Source of the DNA: Gemmatimonadota bacterium
Lineage (GTDB): Bacteria > Gemmatimonadota > Gemmatimonadetes > Longimicrobiales > Gaopeijiaceae
NCBI GenBank assembly: GCA_007121455.1
Contig: SKKN01000005.1
Location: forward strand, 23,041-87,040
Reading direction: 5' to 3'
DNA length: 64,000 nucleotides
Part shown: piece after piece, positions 7,715 through 16,371 of the stretch
Position numbering within the stretch: the first letter of the stretch is position 1
How the letters are laid out: every line of letters starts with the position of its first letter
The notes under the pieces: generated by a model
What the model saw: the letters and a program-made list of their open reading frames with translations, nothing else
Database searches by the model: none
Told to the model about the DNA's origin: nothing
Program-made: the position numbers and the translations under genes

Positions 7715-8899
7715 CTACAGCTTGAGTAACGTGCGAAGCTCCTTCACGTGGTCTGTGGCCTCCCACGGGAAGAGACGGACCGTCCGAGAGGGATCCGTCG
7801 GGTGCACGGTCTCTTCCGAAGTCCGGCCGAAGTGGCCGAGGACTGCGGTTCGCGAGAAGATCGGATCCTGAAGCCTGAGGCGCTCGATGATCGCGCTGGG
7901 TCGCAGGTCGAAGACCTCGTTCACCGCACGCACCATCTCGTCCTCGGATACCGCACCGGTTCCAAAGGCGTCCACGTGGACGGAAACCGGCTCGGCGACC
8001 CCGATCGCGTACGCGAGCTGGATCTCACAGCGCCTCGCGGCTCCGGCCGCGACCAGGTTCTTCGCGGCCCAGCGTGCAGCGTACGCCGCGGAGCGGTCTA
8101 CCTTCGTCGAGTCCTTTCCGCTGAAGGCACCTCCTCCATGACGCCCCATTCCACCGTACGTATCGACGATGATCTTTCGTCCGGTGAGGCCCGCGTCGCC
8201 CTGAGGGCCTCCGACGACGAAGCTCCCCGTCGGGTTGATGTGGAAGACGCAGTCGTCGGGATCGAGGAATTCGCCCGGGAGCGCCGGGACGATCACCTTC
8301 TCGATCAAGGTCTGGTGGAGCTCCTCGGAAGAGATCCCGGGGTCGTGCTGTGCGCTGAGCACCACGGTATCGATGCGCCTCGGCTCGTCCCCGTCGTACT
8401 CCATCGTGACCTGGGCCTTCCCGTCGGGCCGGAGCCAGGGGACCTCTCCGTTGTGCCGAACCGCGGCAAGCCGTCCGACCAGGCGATGCGCGAAGACGAT
8501 CGGAGCCGGCATGAAGACGTCCGTCTCGTCGGCGGCGTAGCCGAACATCATTCCCTGATCGCCGGCGCCGCCCGTGTCCACGCCCTGGGCGATGTCCGGC
8601 GACTGGCGGTCCAGGCTGACGAGGACCCCACAGGTGCGAGCGTCGATCCCATGCTCCGAGTTCGTGTACCCGATCTGACCGAGCACACCCCGGACGACCT
8701 CTGGGATCTCCACATATCCTTTGGTCGAGATCTCACCTGCGACCAGGACGAGGCCTGTGGTCACCAATGTCTCGCAGGCGACGCGAGACTCAGGATCCTC
8801 GGAGAGAACGGCGTCGAGCACCGCGTCGGAAATCTGATCCGCAATCTTGTCGGGATGTCCTTCTCCGACCGACTCGGATGTAAAAAGGCGTTTACGCAA
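7715..8899 (-). CDS. metK: S-adenosylmethionine synthase
   Basis: MetK makes SAM from methionine and ATP. The motifs are [51 protein letters not shown] (P-loop-like) and a standard C-terminus; length is about 394 residues. Two TTG codons are possible. The one at 8899 ([10 protein letters not shown]) matches the family's usual start and has AGGAGG at 8916-8911. The TTG at 8923 lies inside a predicted leader stem and has no ribosome site, so 8899 is preferred. It follows ptsI by about 115 bp, most of it a structured leader. Confidence 0.95.
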   Translation of the reverse strand: MRKRLFTSESVGEGHPDKIADQISDAVLDAVLSEDPESRVACETLVTTGLVLVAGEISTKGYVEIPEVVRGVLGQIGYTNSEHGIDARTCGVLVSLDRQSPDIAQGVDTGGAGDQGMMFGYAADETDVFMPAPIVFAHRLVGRLAAVRHNGEVPWLRPDGKAQVTMEYDGDEPRRIDTVVLSAQHDPGISSEELHQTLIEKVIVPALPGEFLDPDDCVFHINPTGSFVVGGPQGDAGLTGRKIIVDTYGGMGRHGGGAFSGKDSTKVDRSAAYAARWAAKNLVAAGAARRCEIQLAYAIGVAEPVSVHVDAFGTGAVSEDEMVRAVNEVFDLRPSAIIERLRLQDPIFSRTAVLGHFGRTSEETVHPTDPSRTVRLFPWEATDHVKELRTLLKL

Positions 8900-8910
8900 G
8901 GGCCTCGTGG

Positions 8911-9002
8911 CCTCCTGTTTCAAGGGAACTCATTTGGTTTTCAAGCTGCGATGAGAGCTGCGGAGCAACCCTCGATCAATCTCCCGAGGGCAGACCTGAA
9001 AC
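8911..9002 (-). promoter_or_regulatory. Structured metK leader, candidate cis-regulatory RNA
   Basis: On the minus strand, 9002-8995 (GTTTCAGG) pairs with 8925-8917 (CCTTGAAAC, one bulged T) to close a domain. It encloses hairpin 8990-8985/8974-8969 (CCCTCG/CGAGGG, 10-nt loop) and hairpin 8955-8951/8933-8929 (CTCAT/ATGAG). The sequence CGCAGCT occurs twice between and inside them. The closing strand is immediately followed by the ribosome-binding site AGGAGG (8916-8911). The arrangement, three stems around a junction next to the RBS of a SAM-synthesis gene, resembles a translational riboswitch. It lacks the conserved core bases of SAM-I, SAM-II, SAM-IV and SAH classes that I can recall. Confidence 0.4.
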
Positions 9003-9014
9003 TGTAAGGAAACT

Positions 9015-10790
9015 TTAGCCGAGGGACAAGCTCCAGCGTCCAGAGAAGGCGGCGAGGTCGACAGACGCGCCGATCCCCTCGACGAGACAGCGAGTCACGT
9101 CGCGACTCGTCGGAGCCGCCAGCGCCTTCCGCGCCGCTGCTCTCGCCTCCTCGACCCTGAACTCACGGATGACCTTCCGCACTTCGGGAAGGGCCGGCCA
9201 CGGAACCGAGATGGACGGGATGTCCAGCCCCAGGAGCAGATAGGTTCCAAGTGGGTTTGCCGCCATTTCCCCGCACACGCTGACCTCGATCCCCGCCGCC
9301 CGCGCGACCCGCGAGACCTGGTGCAACTGCCGCACCACGGACGGGTGGAAGGGGTTGTAGAGATGGGCGAGGCGCGGGTTGGTCCGGTCGACCGCGAGGG
9401 TGTACTGGACGAGATCGTTCGTGCCGATCGAGAAGAAGTCCGCATGCCGGGCCAACTCGGCTGCATCGAGTGCGGCTGCCGGGGTCTCGAGGAGCACGCC
9501 CACCTTGTACCCTGCGTAGAAGGGCACCCCTTCCCGCTTCAGGGCCTCCTCCTCTTCGCCCAGGAGCTCCCGCACCCGCATGACCTCCTCGATGTCGTTC
9601 ACGAGAGGGAGCATCATCCGCAGATCGCCGTGGATCGTGGCACGGAGGAACGCCCGGAGCTGCGGCCGGAAGAGGTCGAGTCGGTCGAGACAGACCCGGA
9701 TGGCACGCCAGCCGAGAAATGGATTCTCCTCGCGCGTCATCTGAAGGAACATGGGGAACTTGTCCCCTCCCAGGTCGTACGTCCGGATCACCACGGCACC
9801 ATCGGGAAAGGCCTCCGCCGCCTGGCGATACGCCTGGTACTGTTCCTCCTCCTCGGGCATCGAGCTCCGCCCGACCACGAGGAACTCGGTGCGGAAGAGC
9901 CCGATGCCCTCCGCACCATGGAGCCGGGCCTGGTCCACCTCGGAAGGCAGATCCACGTTCGCCCGGATCGCGACGGGCTGACCGTCCTTCGTGACCGCGT
10001 CGAGCTTCGAGATCAGGTCGATCTCCTCCTCCCACTCCTGCAACCGACGACGACGCTGCCGATAGACCTCCCGGTCCCGATCGTCCGGATCGAGCACGAT
10101 CCGTCCAATCCGCCCGTCCATGATCGCCTCCTGACCCTCGGTTGCGACGCGGGAGATGTCGAGCAGACCCACGACGGAGGGGATCGCGAGCGACCGGGCG
10201 AGGATGGCCCAATGGGAGGTGCGGGTCCCGAGATCCGTCGCCACGCCGAGGATCCGGTCGGGATCCATCTGCACGGTGAGCGACGGCGTGAGGTTGCGAG
10301 CGACGACGATCACCGGCTCGTCCAACGCCTCGAGGTCGCCGGGCTCCGGCCGATCCAGGAGTCGATGCAGTACCCGGACCTGCAGATCCTCCACGTCGTT
10401 CAGCCGGTCGAGCACCATCGGGTTCTGGGTTCGGATCCAGAGCGCCTGGAGCTCGAGCATCCGCCAGTCGAACGCCCGTGCTGCGCTCAGGCGGTTCTCC
10501 CGGATGTAGCGCGTCGTTCCATCCACGACTTCGTGGTCATCGAGCATGAGGAGCTGCGGCTCGAAGATCCGAGCCTCCATCGTCCCGAGACGCTCGGCCG
10601 CGATGCTGCGCATCTCCAGGATGCGACCTTTCGCCCATTCCCGAGCCGCATCGAATCGCTCGACCTCCTCCTCGATCCGCTCCGGTGCGATCGTCTCGTG
10701 GGGAACCTCGGGCACCCCCCATGTGAGGATGTGCACTGGACCGCTCACCATTCCCTCGGCAGCCGGATATCCGTCTCGAACCAGGGACAC
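9015..10790 (-). CDS. ptsI: PTS enzyme I (phosphoenolpyruvate-protein phosphotransferase)
   Basis: Enzyme I takes phosphate from PEP and gives it to HPr. The 591-residue protein has the N-terminal helical HPr-binding region, then GTRTSHWAILARSLAIPSVV with the phospho-His at about residue 193. The PEP-binding barrel carries GIGLFRTEFL, TYDLGGDKFPMF, ENPFLGWRAIR and SIGTNDLVQYTLAVDR, and the Cys active-site motif EVSVCGEMA. All residues expected for an active enzyme are present. One variation is Trp after the catalytic His, where Thr is usual. It starts 2 bp after ptsH and ends the PTS operon. Confidence 0.96.
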   Translation of the reverse strand: MSLVRDGYPAAEGMVSGPVHILTWGVPEVPHETIAPERIEEEVERFDAAREWAKGRILEMRSIAAERLGTMEARIFEPQLLMLDDHEVVDGTTRYIRENRLSAARAFDWRMLELQALWIRTQNPMVLDRLNDVEDLQVRVLHRLLDRPEPGDLEALDEPVIVVARNLTPSLTVQMDPDRILGVATDLGTRTSHWAILARSLAIPSVVGLLDISRVATEGQEAIMDGRIGRIVLDPDDRDREVYRQRRRRLQEWEEEIDLISKLDAVTKDGQPVAIRANVDLPSEVDQARLHGAEGIGLFRTEFLVVGRSSMPEEEEQYQAYRQAAEAFPDGAVVIRTYDLGGDKFPMFLQMTREENPFLGWRAIRVCLDRLDLFRPQLRAFLRATIHGDLRMMLPLVNDIEEVMRVRELLGEEEEALKREGVPFYAGYKVGVLLETPAAALDAAELARHADFFSIGTNDLVQYTLAVDRTNPRLAHLYNPFHPSVVRQLHQVSRVARAAGIEVSVCGEMAANPLGTYLLLGLDIPSISVPWPALPEVRKVIREFRVEEARAAARKALAAPTSRDVTRCLVEGIGASVDLAAFSGRWSLSLG

Positions 10791-10792
10791 GT

Positions 10793-11074
10793 TCAGTCTT
10801 CTCCGAACTTCTGGTCGACCAGGGCCGTGAGGGCATCGACGGCGTCGGGCGCATCCGGCCCCTCCCCCCGGATGGTGAGGGAGCTTCCCTGTTGGGCTGC
10901 GAGCATCAGGACCCCCATGATGCTCTTACCGTTCACCTCGAGGCCTTCCTTCTCGACCATGACCAACGCTTCGAACTGGCCGGCGGTCTTCACGAACTCC
11001 GCTGCCGGGCGGGCATGGAGCCCCATCCGGTTCTGGATCTTGACGGTTCGTACTTCGACGACTTTTTCGCTCAT
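10793..11074 (-). CDS. ptsH: HPr phosphocarrier protein
   Basis: The 93-residue protein has NRMGLHARPAAEFV, with His20 as the EI-phosphorylated residue, and NGKSIMGVLML, with Ser51 as the HprK target. Both regulatory sites are intact, unlike Npr-type HPr, so it can run the full catalytic and regulatory cycle. The ATG at 11074 overlaps the stop of the IID gene (ATGA). Longer in-frame ORFs upstream are antisense or overlapping noise. Confidence 0.95.
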   Translation of the reverse strand: MSEKVVEVRTVKIQNRMGLHARPAAEFVKTAGQFEALVMVEKEGLEVNGKSIMGVLMLAAQQGSSLTIRGEGPDAPDAVDALTALVDQKFGED

Positions 11075-11829
11075 GTTGCGATTCCACTGATTCCAAGGAT
11101 GAGCACGCCGCCAACCACGGCGAGCAGGCCGGCTACGGCCCAGGCCCAGAGCTCCCTTCCTCGACCGATCGATGCGACGAGGAGGAGGGCGCCCACTGGG
11201 AGCCAGGGCCAAATCACGTGGGAAATCCCTGCCGCGAGGCCGCGCCCCACGAGGAGACCGACCAAGAGGCCGACGAACAGAACCCCGATCGAGGCGATTC
11301 GCTCCGCGCGACCGATGAGATTCGCCCGCCGGAGGGTTTCGGCTACGGAAGGGCCCTTCTCGAGCCCAACCCGTACGGACCACGTGCGAAGCCGGAGGTG
11401 AAGGCTGTTGTAGACCACGAGAAAGGTAACGATTGCGAACCACCAGGGAGTGCCGAGAAGCGCGAGCGTCATGGCGCCGAGCAGCGTCGCCGGGAGCCAG
11501 GCGGCCCAGATGAGTCGGTCGCCGACACTTCCGAGCGGCCCCCGGATCGCCATCTTGAACCTTCGCACCTCTTCCGGCGAGGCTCCGTCCAACTCCATCC
11601 GGGCCGTCGCCCCCAGTGCGAGCCCGGAAAGGTAGGGGTGGGCGTTGAAATGCTCGACGTGCCGCCGCAACGCCGCCCCGCGCTCCTCTTCCTTCCCCCC
11701 CTCCGCTGCTCGTCGCTCCAACTCCCGGAGCACGGGCAGGAAGCAGAACCCGAACCCGCTACCGAGCATCGTACGATCATTCCATGACCCCTGAATCGCC
11801 AGGGAGCGCAGCACGAGCGATCGGCGCAC
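11071..11829 (-). CDS. PTS mannose/fructose/sorbose-family IID component
   Basis: IID is the second integral-membrane subunit of mannose-type PTS permeases. The 252-residue protein has RSLAIQGSWNDRTMLGSGF, matching the family's RS...Q.SWN..RMQ..GF start, then FNAHPYLSGLALGATARME and IRGPLGSVGDRLIWAAWLP, all IID landmarks. C-terminal transmembrane segments lie near 110-130, 180-200 and 205-245. The start is GTG at 11829. The stop overlaps the HPr start. Substrate cannot be read from sequence. Confidence 0.92.
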   Translation of the reverse strand: MRRSLVLRSLAIQGSWNDRTMLGSGFGFCFLPVLRELERRAAEGGKEEERGAALRRHVEHFNAHPYLSGLALGATARMELDGASPEEVRRFKMAIRGPLGSVGDRLIWAAWLPATLLGAMTLALLGTPWWFAIVTFLVVYNSLHLRLRTWSVRVGLEKGPSVAETLRRANLIGRAERIASIGVLFVGLLVGLLVGRGLAAGISHVIWPWLPVGALLLVASIGRGRELWAWAVAGLLAVVGGVLILGISGIAT

Positions 11830-11863
11830 CTGTTCGGGGTTCAGTGACGAGGAAATGGGGACC

Positions 11864-12523
11864 TCAGGGGAAGAGAGTCGGAAGCAGGCCCAGCAGAATG
11901 CCGAGTACGAGGTAGCCCAGACGCCTCGACGAGGGTCCGAGTATGGAGAGGAGCATGCCCAGCGGAACCGCGCTCGCCAGGGCAGCGAGGGCGACGGTCT
12001 CCATCGCCCCCAGGGGCCAGGCGGCCGCGGCGTGCACCGCCCACGGGAGCCACACGGCGAAGCCGATCGCGGTCAGCCCGATACCGCGTGTGAAGTCCGC
12101 CCCCATCGCGAGAAGGTGACGCCGCACGATCCGGGCTTCGGTGAGGGATCGGTCGTTCGGGTCGGGCGCGAGCCGTCCGTTCCAGCGCCGGAGGCCGCGA
12201 ACGCTCATCCCTCCCAGCACGGACCATAGCAGGCCGGCCACGAGCCCGAGCACCCATGCGCCGGGCCCGCCTCCCGACACGGCCACCGCGGAAGCGACGA
12301 CCGCAGAGGGTCCGCCTTCGTGGAACCTCGCGCCGCCGACGGGAAGGACCGGGAGGATGAAGAGGTCGAGAAACGCCCCGACGAGCAGTCCGGTGACCGG
12401 ATCCCCCAGCACCGCTCCAGCCAAGGCTCCCGCGACGATCGGACGGGACAGCATGAACTGCCCAAAGGAGGTGCTGTCGAGAGCGACGAGGCCCCCGAGC
12501 AGAACGAGGAGGAACAACTCCAC
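11864..12523 (-). CDS. PTS mannose/fructose/sorbose-family IIC component
   Basis: This polytopic membrane protein of 219 residues is shorter than the ~260 of typical IIC. MLSRPIVAGALAGAVLGDP is the conserved opening (cf. RPlvagplvGlilGD). GLLVGAFLDLFILPVLPVGG is where the family has its substrate-channel Glu/Asp loop, and about six transmembrane helices follow. It forms the sugar channel with IID and is phosphorylated cargo's entry point together with IIB. The C-terminus is trimmed relative to classical transporters. It lies between IIB (9 bp upstream) and IID (34 bp downstream). Confidence 0.88.
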   Translation of the reverse strand: MELFLLVLLGGLVALDSTSFGQFMLSRPIVAGALAGAVLGDPVTGLLVGAFLDLFILPVLPVGGARFHEGGPSAVVASAVAVSGGGPGAWVLGLVAGLLWSVLGGMSVRGLRRWNGRLAPDPNDRSLTEARIVRRHLLAMGADFTRGIGLTAIGFAVWLPWAVHAAAAWPLGAMETVALAALASAVPLGMLLSILGPSSRRLGYLVLGILLGLLPTLFP

Positions 12524-12532
12524 TGTGCGGCT

Positions 12533-13012
12533 CTACGGAAGGAGCGACTCGACCGCCCGCGGGGTGGCTCCCGGGAGGTCCTGAGCCACGACGTCGATTC
12601 CCCGTCCCGCCAGGAGTCGGAGGCAGCGAACGTCCTCGTCATCGAGGAACAGGTAAGGGAGCACCTGCTGTTTCCCCCGCCCGTGATGGATCCCGCCCAG
12701 GTTCACCGTCTCTCCCACCATGCCCCCACCCTCCGCAAGTCGAGCCATCGATTCCACATCCCGAGTGAGGAGAATGGAAGGTGTGGGGTTGGAGCGCCAG
12801 GAATCGAGCCGAGAGATCGCCTCGGACACTGGGATGAACTCGGCCTCGACTCCGGGTGGCAGACCCAGTTTGTAGAGGTCGCGCTCCCACTCGCTCGCGG
12901 CCAGGGCATCGTCCACGACGAGATACCGATTCGGCTGGAGGCGACTGCCCCAGCCCACGACCACCTGCCCGTGGATCAGTCGCTCATCGACTCGATAAAG
13001 GAGAATCGACAT
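12533..13012 (-). CDS. PTS mannose-family IIB component
   Basis: The 159-residue cytoplasmic protein opens LLYRVDERLIHGQVVVGWG, in which His14 is the phospho-acceptor of mannose-type IIB. The conserved DDALAASEWERDLYKLGLPPG and TVNLGGIHH segments follow. It takes phosphate from IIA and passes it to the sugar during transport through IIC/IID. The ATG at 13012 sits 1 bp after the IIA stop. A longer in-frame ORF reaching 13399 is antisense-like overlap with IIA and is not used. Confidence 0.93.
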   Translation of the reverse strand: MSILLYRVDERLIHGQVVVGWGSRLQPNRYLVVDDALAASEWERDLYKLGLPPGVEAEFIPVSEAISRLDSWRSNPTPSILLTRDVESMARLAEGGGMVGETVNLGGIHHGRGKQQVLPYLFLDDEDVRCLRLLAGRGIDVVAQDLPGATPRAVESLLP

Positions 13013-13013
13013 T

Positions 13014-13403
13014 TCACTCCCGGTTGGGGGAGATCCGGATACCCGCTTTCCCCTTCTCGACGACCCGCGGCACGAGGGTTTCCAGGGGCATCTTCCGGTG
13101 AAAGACAAAGTCGAGCAACATCGGAAGGTTGGTGCCACAGATGACGGCCCGTCGAACGGGGTCCTTGCAGACCACCCGCGCCGCCAATGCACAACTGCCC
13201 GTCTCGAGGTCGGTGAAGACGACTGAAGGTCCTGGTCCCATGAGGTTCTCGAGTCTCTCGAAGAGGGCCTCGGGACCGAGCCCTTCGTTGCTGAGGGCGA
13301 CGAGGGCGTCCCCCTCTCCCGAGATCCGGTGCACCGCGTCCACGAGACCGTCGGCCATCTGTCCGTGCGCGACCACCACACCGCGCACCTGGTCCTCACT
13401 CAT
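13014..13403 (-). CDS. PTS mannose-family IIA component
   Basis: The 129-residue stand-alone EIIA of the ManX type has GVVVAHGQMADGLVDAV with phospho-His13. The FTDLETGSCALAARVV segment matches the family TDL.GGSP.N.A. strand, and CGTNLPMLLDFV matches GvNlPMLlE. It receives phosphate from HPr. The start ATG at 13403 overlaps the end of hprK by 8 bp. The gene order kinase-IIA-IIB-IIC-IID-HPr-EI puts the whole relay in one transcript. Confidence 0.93.
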   Translation of the reverse strand: MSEDQVRGVVVAHGQMADGLVDAVHRISGEGDALVALSNEGLGPEALFERLENLMGPGPSVVFTDLETGSCALAARVVCKDPVRRAVICGTNLPMLLDFVFHRKMPLETLVPRVVEKGKAGIRISPNRE

Positions 13404-14361
13404 AGTCCTCCTCCAGATACTCCCGCACCGGTCGGAGCACCTCCCGGAGGCGTCGGTCGAACCCTTCCGCGGAATCCACTCCTGCGTATTTGAGGAGGTG
13501 GTTCATCGCCACGACTTCACAAATCACAGTGATGTTCTTACCCGGATTCAGCGGTACGGTTACCTTCGGTAGCTCCACATCGAGGATCTCCAGGACGTCC
13601 CCGTCCAGGCCCGTCCGGTCGTAGCTGTGGGTGTCATCCCAGTCCTCGAGCTGAACGACCACCTCGATCCGCTTCTGCTGCCGGATTGCCCGGATCCCGA
13701 AGAGCGCCTGCACATCGATGATGCCGACCCCCCGGATCTCCATGTGGTGGCGCTGAAGCTCATGCCCCCGGCCCATCAGAAGGTCGTTGCCGCGCTTGGA
13801 AGTCAGCACGAGGTCGTCGGCCACGAGCCGGTGGCCCCGTTCGATGAGGTCGAGCACACATTCGCTCTTGCCGATCCCGCTCCTCCCCATGAAGAGCAGT
13901 CCCACACCATAGACGTCCGCCAGAGATCCGTGGAGGGTCGTCGTGGGCGCGAGCGCCACCTCGAGATAGGGCTTGATCCGGCGGTAGAAGTCCTTCGTGC
14001 TGAGGTTGGTGCGGATGACCGGAATGCTCTTGCGGGTCGCGATTTCCAGGAAGAGCTCGGGTACATGCTGCCCCTTCGTCACGAACACCGCGGGAATGGG
14101 TTGTTCGAAGAGCACTTCGAGTCGCGTGCGGCACGTCGCAGAGTCGAGCTCGGCGAGATAGGTCATCTCCGTTTCGCCGAAGACCTGCATGCGTCCGTCA
14201 CGGAAGCGCATGGTGAATCCCGCCAGAGCGAGGCCGGGGCTCGAGATATCCGGATCATCCACCGCCCGGGAGAGAGCTTCCTCCGCGTGAGTGAGAAGGT
14301 CCAGAGCCAGAGTCTCCGACTTGCTCTGGAGGATTTCTTCGATCGTGAGGTTTCCGTTCAA
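13396..14361 (-). CDS. hprK: HPr kinase/phosphorylase
   Basis: HprK phosphorylates or dephosphorylates Ser51 of HPr. The 321-residue protein has the N-terminal regulatory domain, the catalytic His at about 144 (LHGSLADVYGVG), Walker A GRSGIGKSE (Lys165), DDLV, the signature HHMEIRGVGIIDVQALFG and the C-terminal helix. TTG at 14361 is chosen, 7 bp after the hpf stop; no ATG or GTG start fits and the longer ORF is read through hpf on another frame. Gemmatimonadota-type PTS loci often carry HprK next to mannose-type IIA; in Firmicutes the same kinase drives catabolite repression through CcpA, which is not seen here. Confidence 0.94.
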   Translation of the reverse strand: MNGNLTIEEILQSKSETLALDLLTHAEEALSRAVDDPDISSPGLALAGFTMRFRDGRMQVFGETEMTYLAELDSATCRTRLEVLFEQPIPAVFVTKGQHVPELFLEIATRKSIPVIRTNLSTKDFYRRIKPYLEVALAPTTTLHGSLADVYGVGLLFMGRSGIGKSECVLDLIERGHRLVADDLVLTSKRGNDLLMGRGHELQRHHMEIRGVGIIDVQALFGIRAIRQQKRIEVVVQLEDWDDTHSYDRTGLDGDVLEILDVELPKVTVPLNPGKNITVICEVVAMNHLLKYAGVDSAEGFDRRLREVLRPVREYLEEDYE

Positions 14362-14368
14362 GGCACGT

Positions 14369-14704
14369 CTATTCGCCTGGACCCACCACCTCGGACAAAC
14401 TCGGACCTTTGTGATCCGTAGTCTGTGACCGTCGCCGCCGAAGGATCTTCGAGAGGCGCTCCACCATTTGATCGACCGCGGCCCTGTACTCCCCTCCCTC
14501 GCCCTGTGCCACGATGGGCTCCTCGCGATCCACCGAAAGCACGCCCTCTGCAAGCTTGAGGTGCCGTTCCTCCTCGAAGATCACCTCAGCGGAGGCGAGT
14601 CGTGGCTCGAACCGGGTGAGTCGCTTGACCTGTTCCTCGGCCCGGTCCCGAACAGCCTGGGGGATTTCACAGTTCCTGGTGACGGTCTGGACGCGCATAG
14701 GCAC
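14369..14704 (-). CDS. hpf: Ribosome hibernation promoting factor (short HPF/YfiA type)
   Basis: The 111-residue protein has the beta-alpha-beta fold of the family: VQTVTRNCEIPQAVRDRAEEQ, a helix, RLASAEVIFEEE and DREEPIVAQGEGGEYRAAVDQMVERL. The long-form C-terminal dimerisation domain is absent. HPF binds the 30S decoding site and stores idle ribosomes. Starts at 14704 and 14698 are both possible, preceded by AAGGAG. Pairing with PTS genes (hpf with PtsN/HprK) is an old arrangement seen in the rpoN operon of Proteobacteria; rpoN itself is not here. Confidence 0.9.
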   Translation of the reverse strand: MPMRVQTVTRNCEIPQAVRDRAEEQVKRLTRFEPRLASAEVIFEEERHLKLAEGVLSVDREEPIVAQGEGGEYRAAVDQMVERLSKILRRRRSQTTDHKGPSLSEVVGPGE

Positions 14705-14771
14705 TCGATCTCCTTCTCGGTTCGGAGTAGACTCCGACTTCGGCGTGACCCCCGATAGTACGGTTGGCAGT

Positions 14772-15896
14772 TTATCCAGTGGCAGCCGAATTTGCTACCC
14801 GCCTCGAGAGGAATCGCTCCATGGCCACCGCCGTCCTTTCCCATGAGAACTCCTCGGCGAACCGTCGTGCTCGACTCCCCAACTCCTTCCGTAGATCCGA
14901 GTCGGAAAGCAGCTGGCCGATCCGCCCGGCCAGCGCATCAACATCCCCGTGAGGCACCAGGTATCCCGTCTCTGCGTCCCGCACCGAATCCCTCAGGCCC
15001 GGGGAGTCGCTGGCGACGGTCGGGGTGCCGCACGCTGCGGCTTCGAGATTCGCGATCCCCCACCCCTCCTTCGGGGACGTGAAGAGATGGACCCAACTCC
15101 GCTGGAGCAGCTCGAGCTTCTCCTCCTCGGACACGAACCCGAGGAACTCGACCCGGTCCTCGATGCCGAGGCGCCGCACCAGGGACACGAGACGGCCGCG
15201 ATCGTCCCCCTTTCCTGCGACGAGGAGCCGAGCTCCGGTCCCCTTCTCCGCGAGAGCCGCCGTGGCTCGGATCGGCAGATCCACTCTCTTGTACCGCTTC
15301 AGCCTGCCGAGGAAGAGGAGGGTCGGCTCGGGAAAGCGGCGGCCGGCCGGCAGGGGACGGTACCACTCCACATCGACTCCGTTCGGGATGATCTCGATGT
15401 TCTCTCGAGGGAGGCCGCGACGGATGAGATCGTCCGCGGTGCTCCACGAGACCGCCACGATCGGAGACGACCGGAAGGCACGCGGGACCGGGCGCTCGAG
15501 GAGCCAGGTCGCCGTGGCGAGAGGCAGGGACGCTTCCTGGAAGGCGATGCCGCCAAAGAGGTGATGCACGAGCAGGACGACCGGTGCGCGAGCCCAGAGC
15601 GGACTGAACAGAGGCACCTTGTTCAGGTCCTCCACGACCACATCGAAGGGGAGGTGGGCCAATTCTCGTCGGAAGTAGCCGAACGCTGCCACGGGGTAGC
15701 TGAACCGTCTGCCGACGCGGTGGACCTCGATCCCGTCCACGCGGTCCCGGGTCGGGGCACCGGGGAACCCGGAGGCGAGAAGCGTGACCTCGTGTCCTCG
15801 ACCGGCGAGGCGCCCGAATGTTTCGTGGAGGTGGGCTTCGGCGCCGCCCGCCTCCGGGTTTTGGCGGTCGAGCCAATTGAGGACGAGGATCCGCAT
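14772..15896 (-). CDS. Glycosyltransferase family 4 protein
   Basis: The 374-residue GT-B fold enzyme has an N-terminal acceptor domain opening MRILVLNWLDRQNPEAGGAE (GGAE loop) and a C-terminal nucleotide-sugar domain. That domain includes PNGVDVEWYRPL, LLFLGRLKRYKRVDLPIRA and the donor-binding EX7E motif KEGWGIANLEAAACGTPTVA. It resembles mannosyl/glucosyl transferases of envelope polysaccharide synthesis; donor and acceptor cannot be deduced. It lies downstream of nusB by 15 bp and upstream of hpf, with no other polysaccharide genes around. Confidence 0.9.
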   Translation of the reverse strand: MRILVLNWLDRQNPEAGGAEAHLHETFGRLAGRGHEVTLLASGFPGAPTRDRVDGIEVHRVGRRFSYPVAAFGYFRRELAHLPFDVVVEDLNKVPLFSPLWARAPVVLLVHHLFGGIAFQEASLPLATATWLLERPVPRAFRSSPIVAVSWSTADDLIRRGLPRENIEIIPNGVDVEWYRPLPAGRRFPEPTLLFLGRLKRYKRVDLPIRATAALAEKGTGARLLVAGKGDDRGRLVSLVRRLGIEDRVEFLGFVSEEEKLELLQRSWVHLFTSPKEGWGIANLEAAACGTPTVASDSPGLRDSVRDAETGYLVPHGDVDALAGRIGQLLSDSDLRKELGSRARRFAEEFSWERTAVAMERFLSRRVANSAATG

Positions 15897-15911
15897 GGCG
15901 GCGGGCCCCGC

Positions 15912-16349
15912 TCAGGGCGAGTCCGGCACCTGCCGGTGGAGCAGCGCGTCCAGCACCCCGTTGACGAACCTCGATGACTCGCTCCCCCCGTACCGTCCGG
16001 CAAGCCGCACCGCTTCCTGGATTGCGACCCGGGGCGGGACGTCGTCGAAGCGGAGCAGTTCGGCGGCACCGATCCTGAGGACGCTCCGGTCGATCACCGA
16101 GAGTCGGTCGAGGCGCCAGTTCTCGAGGACGGAACGGAGGTTGCTATCGATCTCCTCCAGATGATCCTCCACCTCGTTCACGAGCCGGACGAGGTGGTCG
16201 CGCCGGGACGGTGCGACCCGTCGGCTGCGCAGAGTCTCCCGCAACGCCGCAGTCGGGCTCCCCTGACCCTCCGTTTCCCATCGGTAAAGGACCTGGAGGG
16301 CCCAGGCGCGAGCCCGCGTCCGCTCCCGTCGGGATCCAACCTCATTCAC
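15912..16349 (-). CDS. nusB: Transcription antitermination factor NusB
   Basis: The 145-residue all-helical protein has RARAWALQVLYRWE near the N-terminus (typical R..A.Q.LY), LDRLSVIDRSVLRIGAAELL (the family's strongest motif) and AIQEAVRLAGRYGGSESSRFVNGVLD at the end. NusB with S10 (NusE) binds boxA to stabilise antitermination on rRNA operons. It starts 22 bp after ribH, the classic ribH-nusB arrangement. Confidence 0.95.
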   Translation of the reverse strand: MNEVGSRRERTRARAWALQVLYRWETEGQGSPTAALRETLRSRRVAPSRRDHLVRLVNEVEDHLEEIDSNLRSVLENWRLDRLSVIDRSVLRIGAAELLRFDDVPPRVAIQEAVRLAGRYGGSESSRFVNGVLDALLHRQVPDSP

Positions 16350-16371
16350 GAAACACCCCGCTCAGACACCC

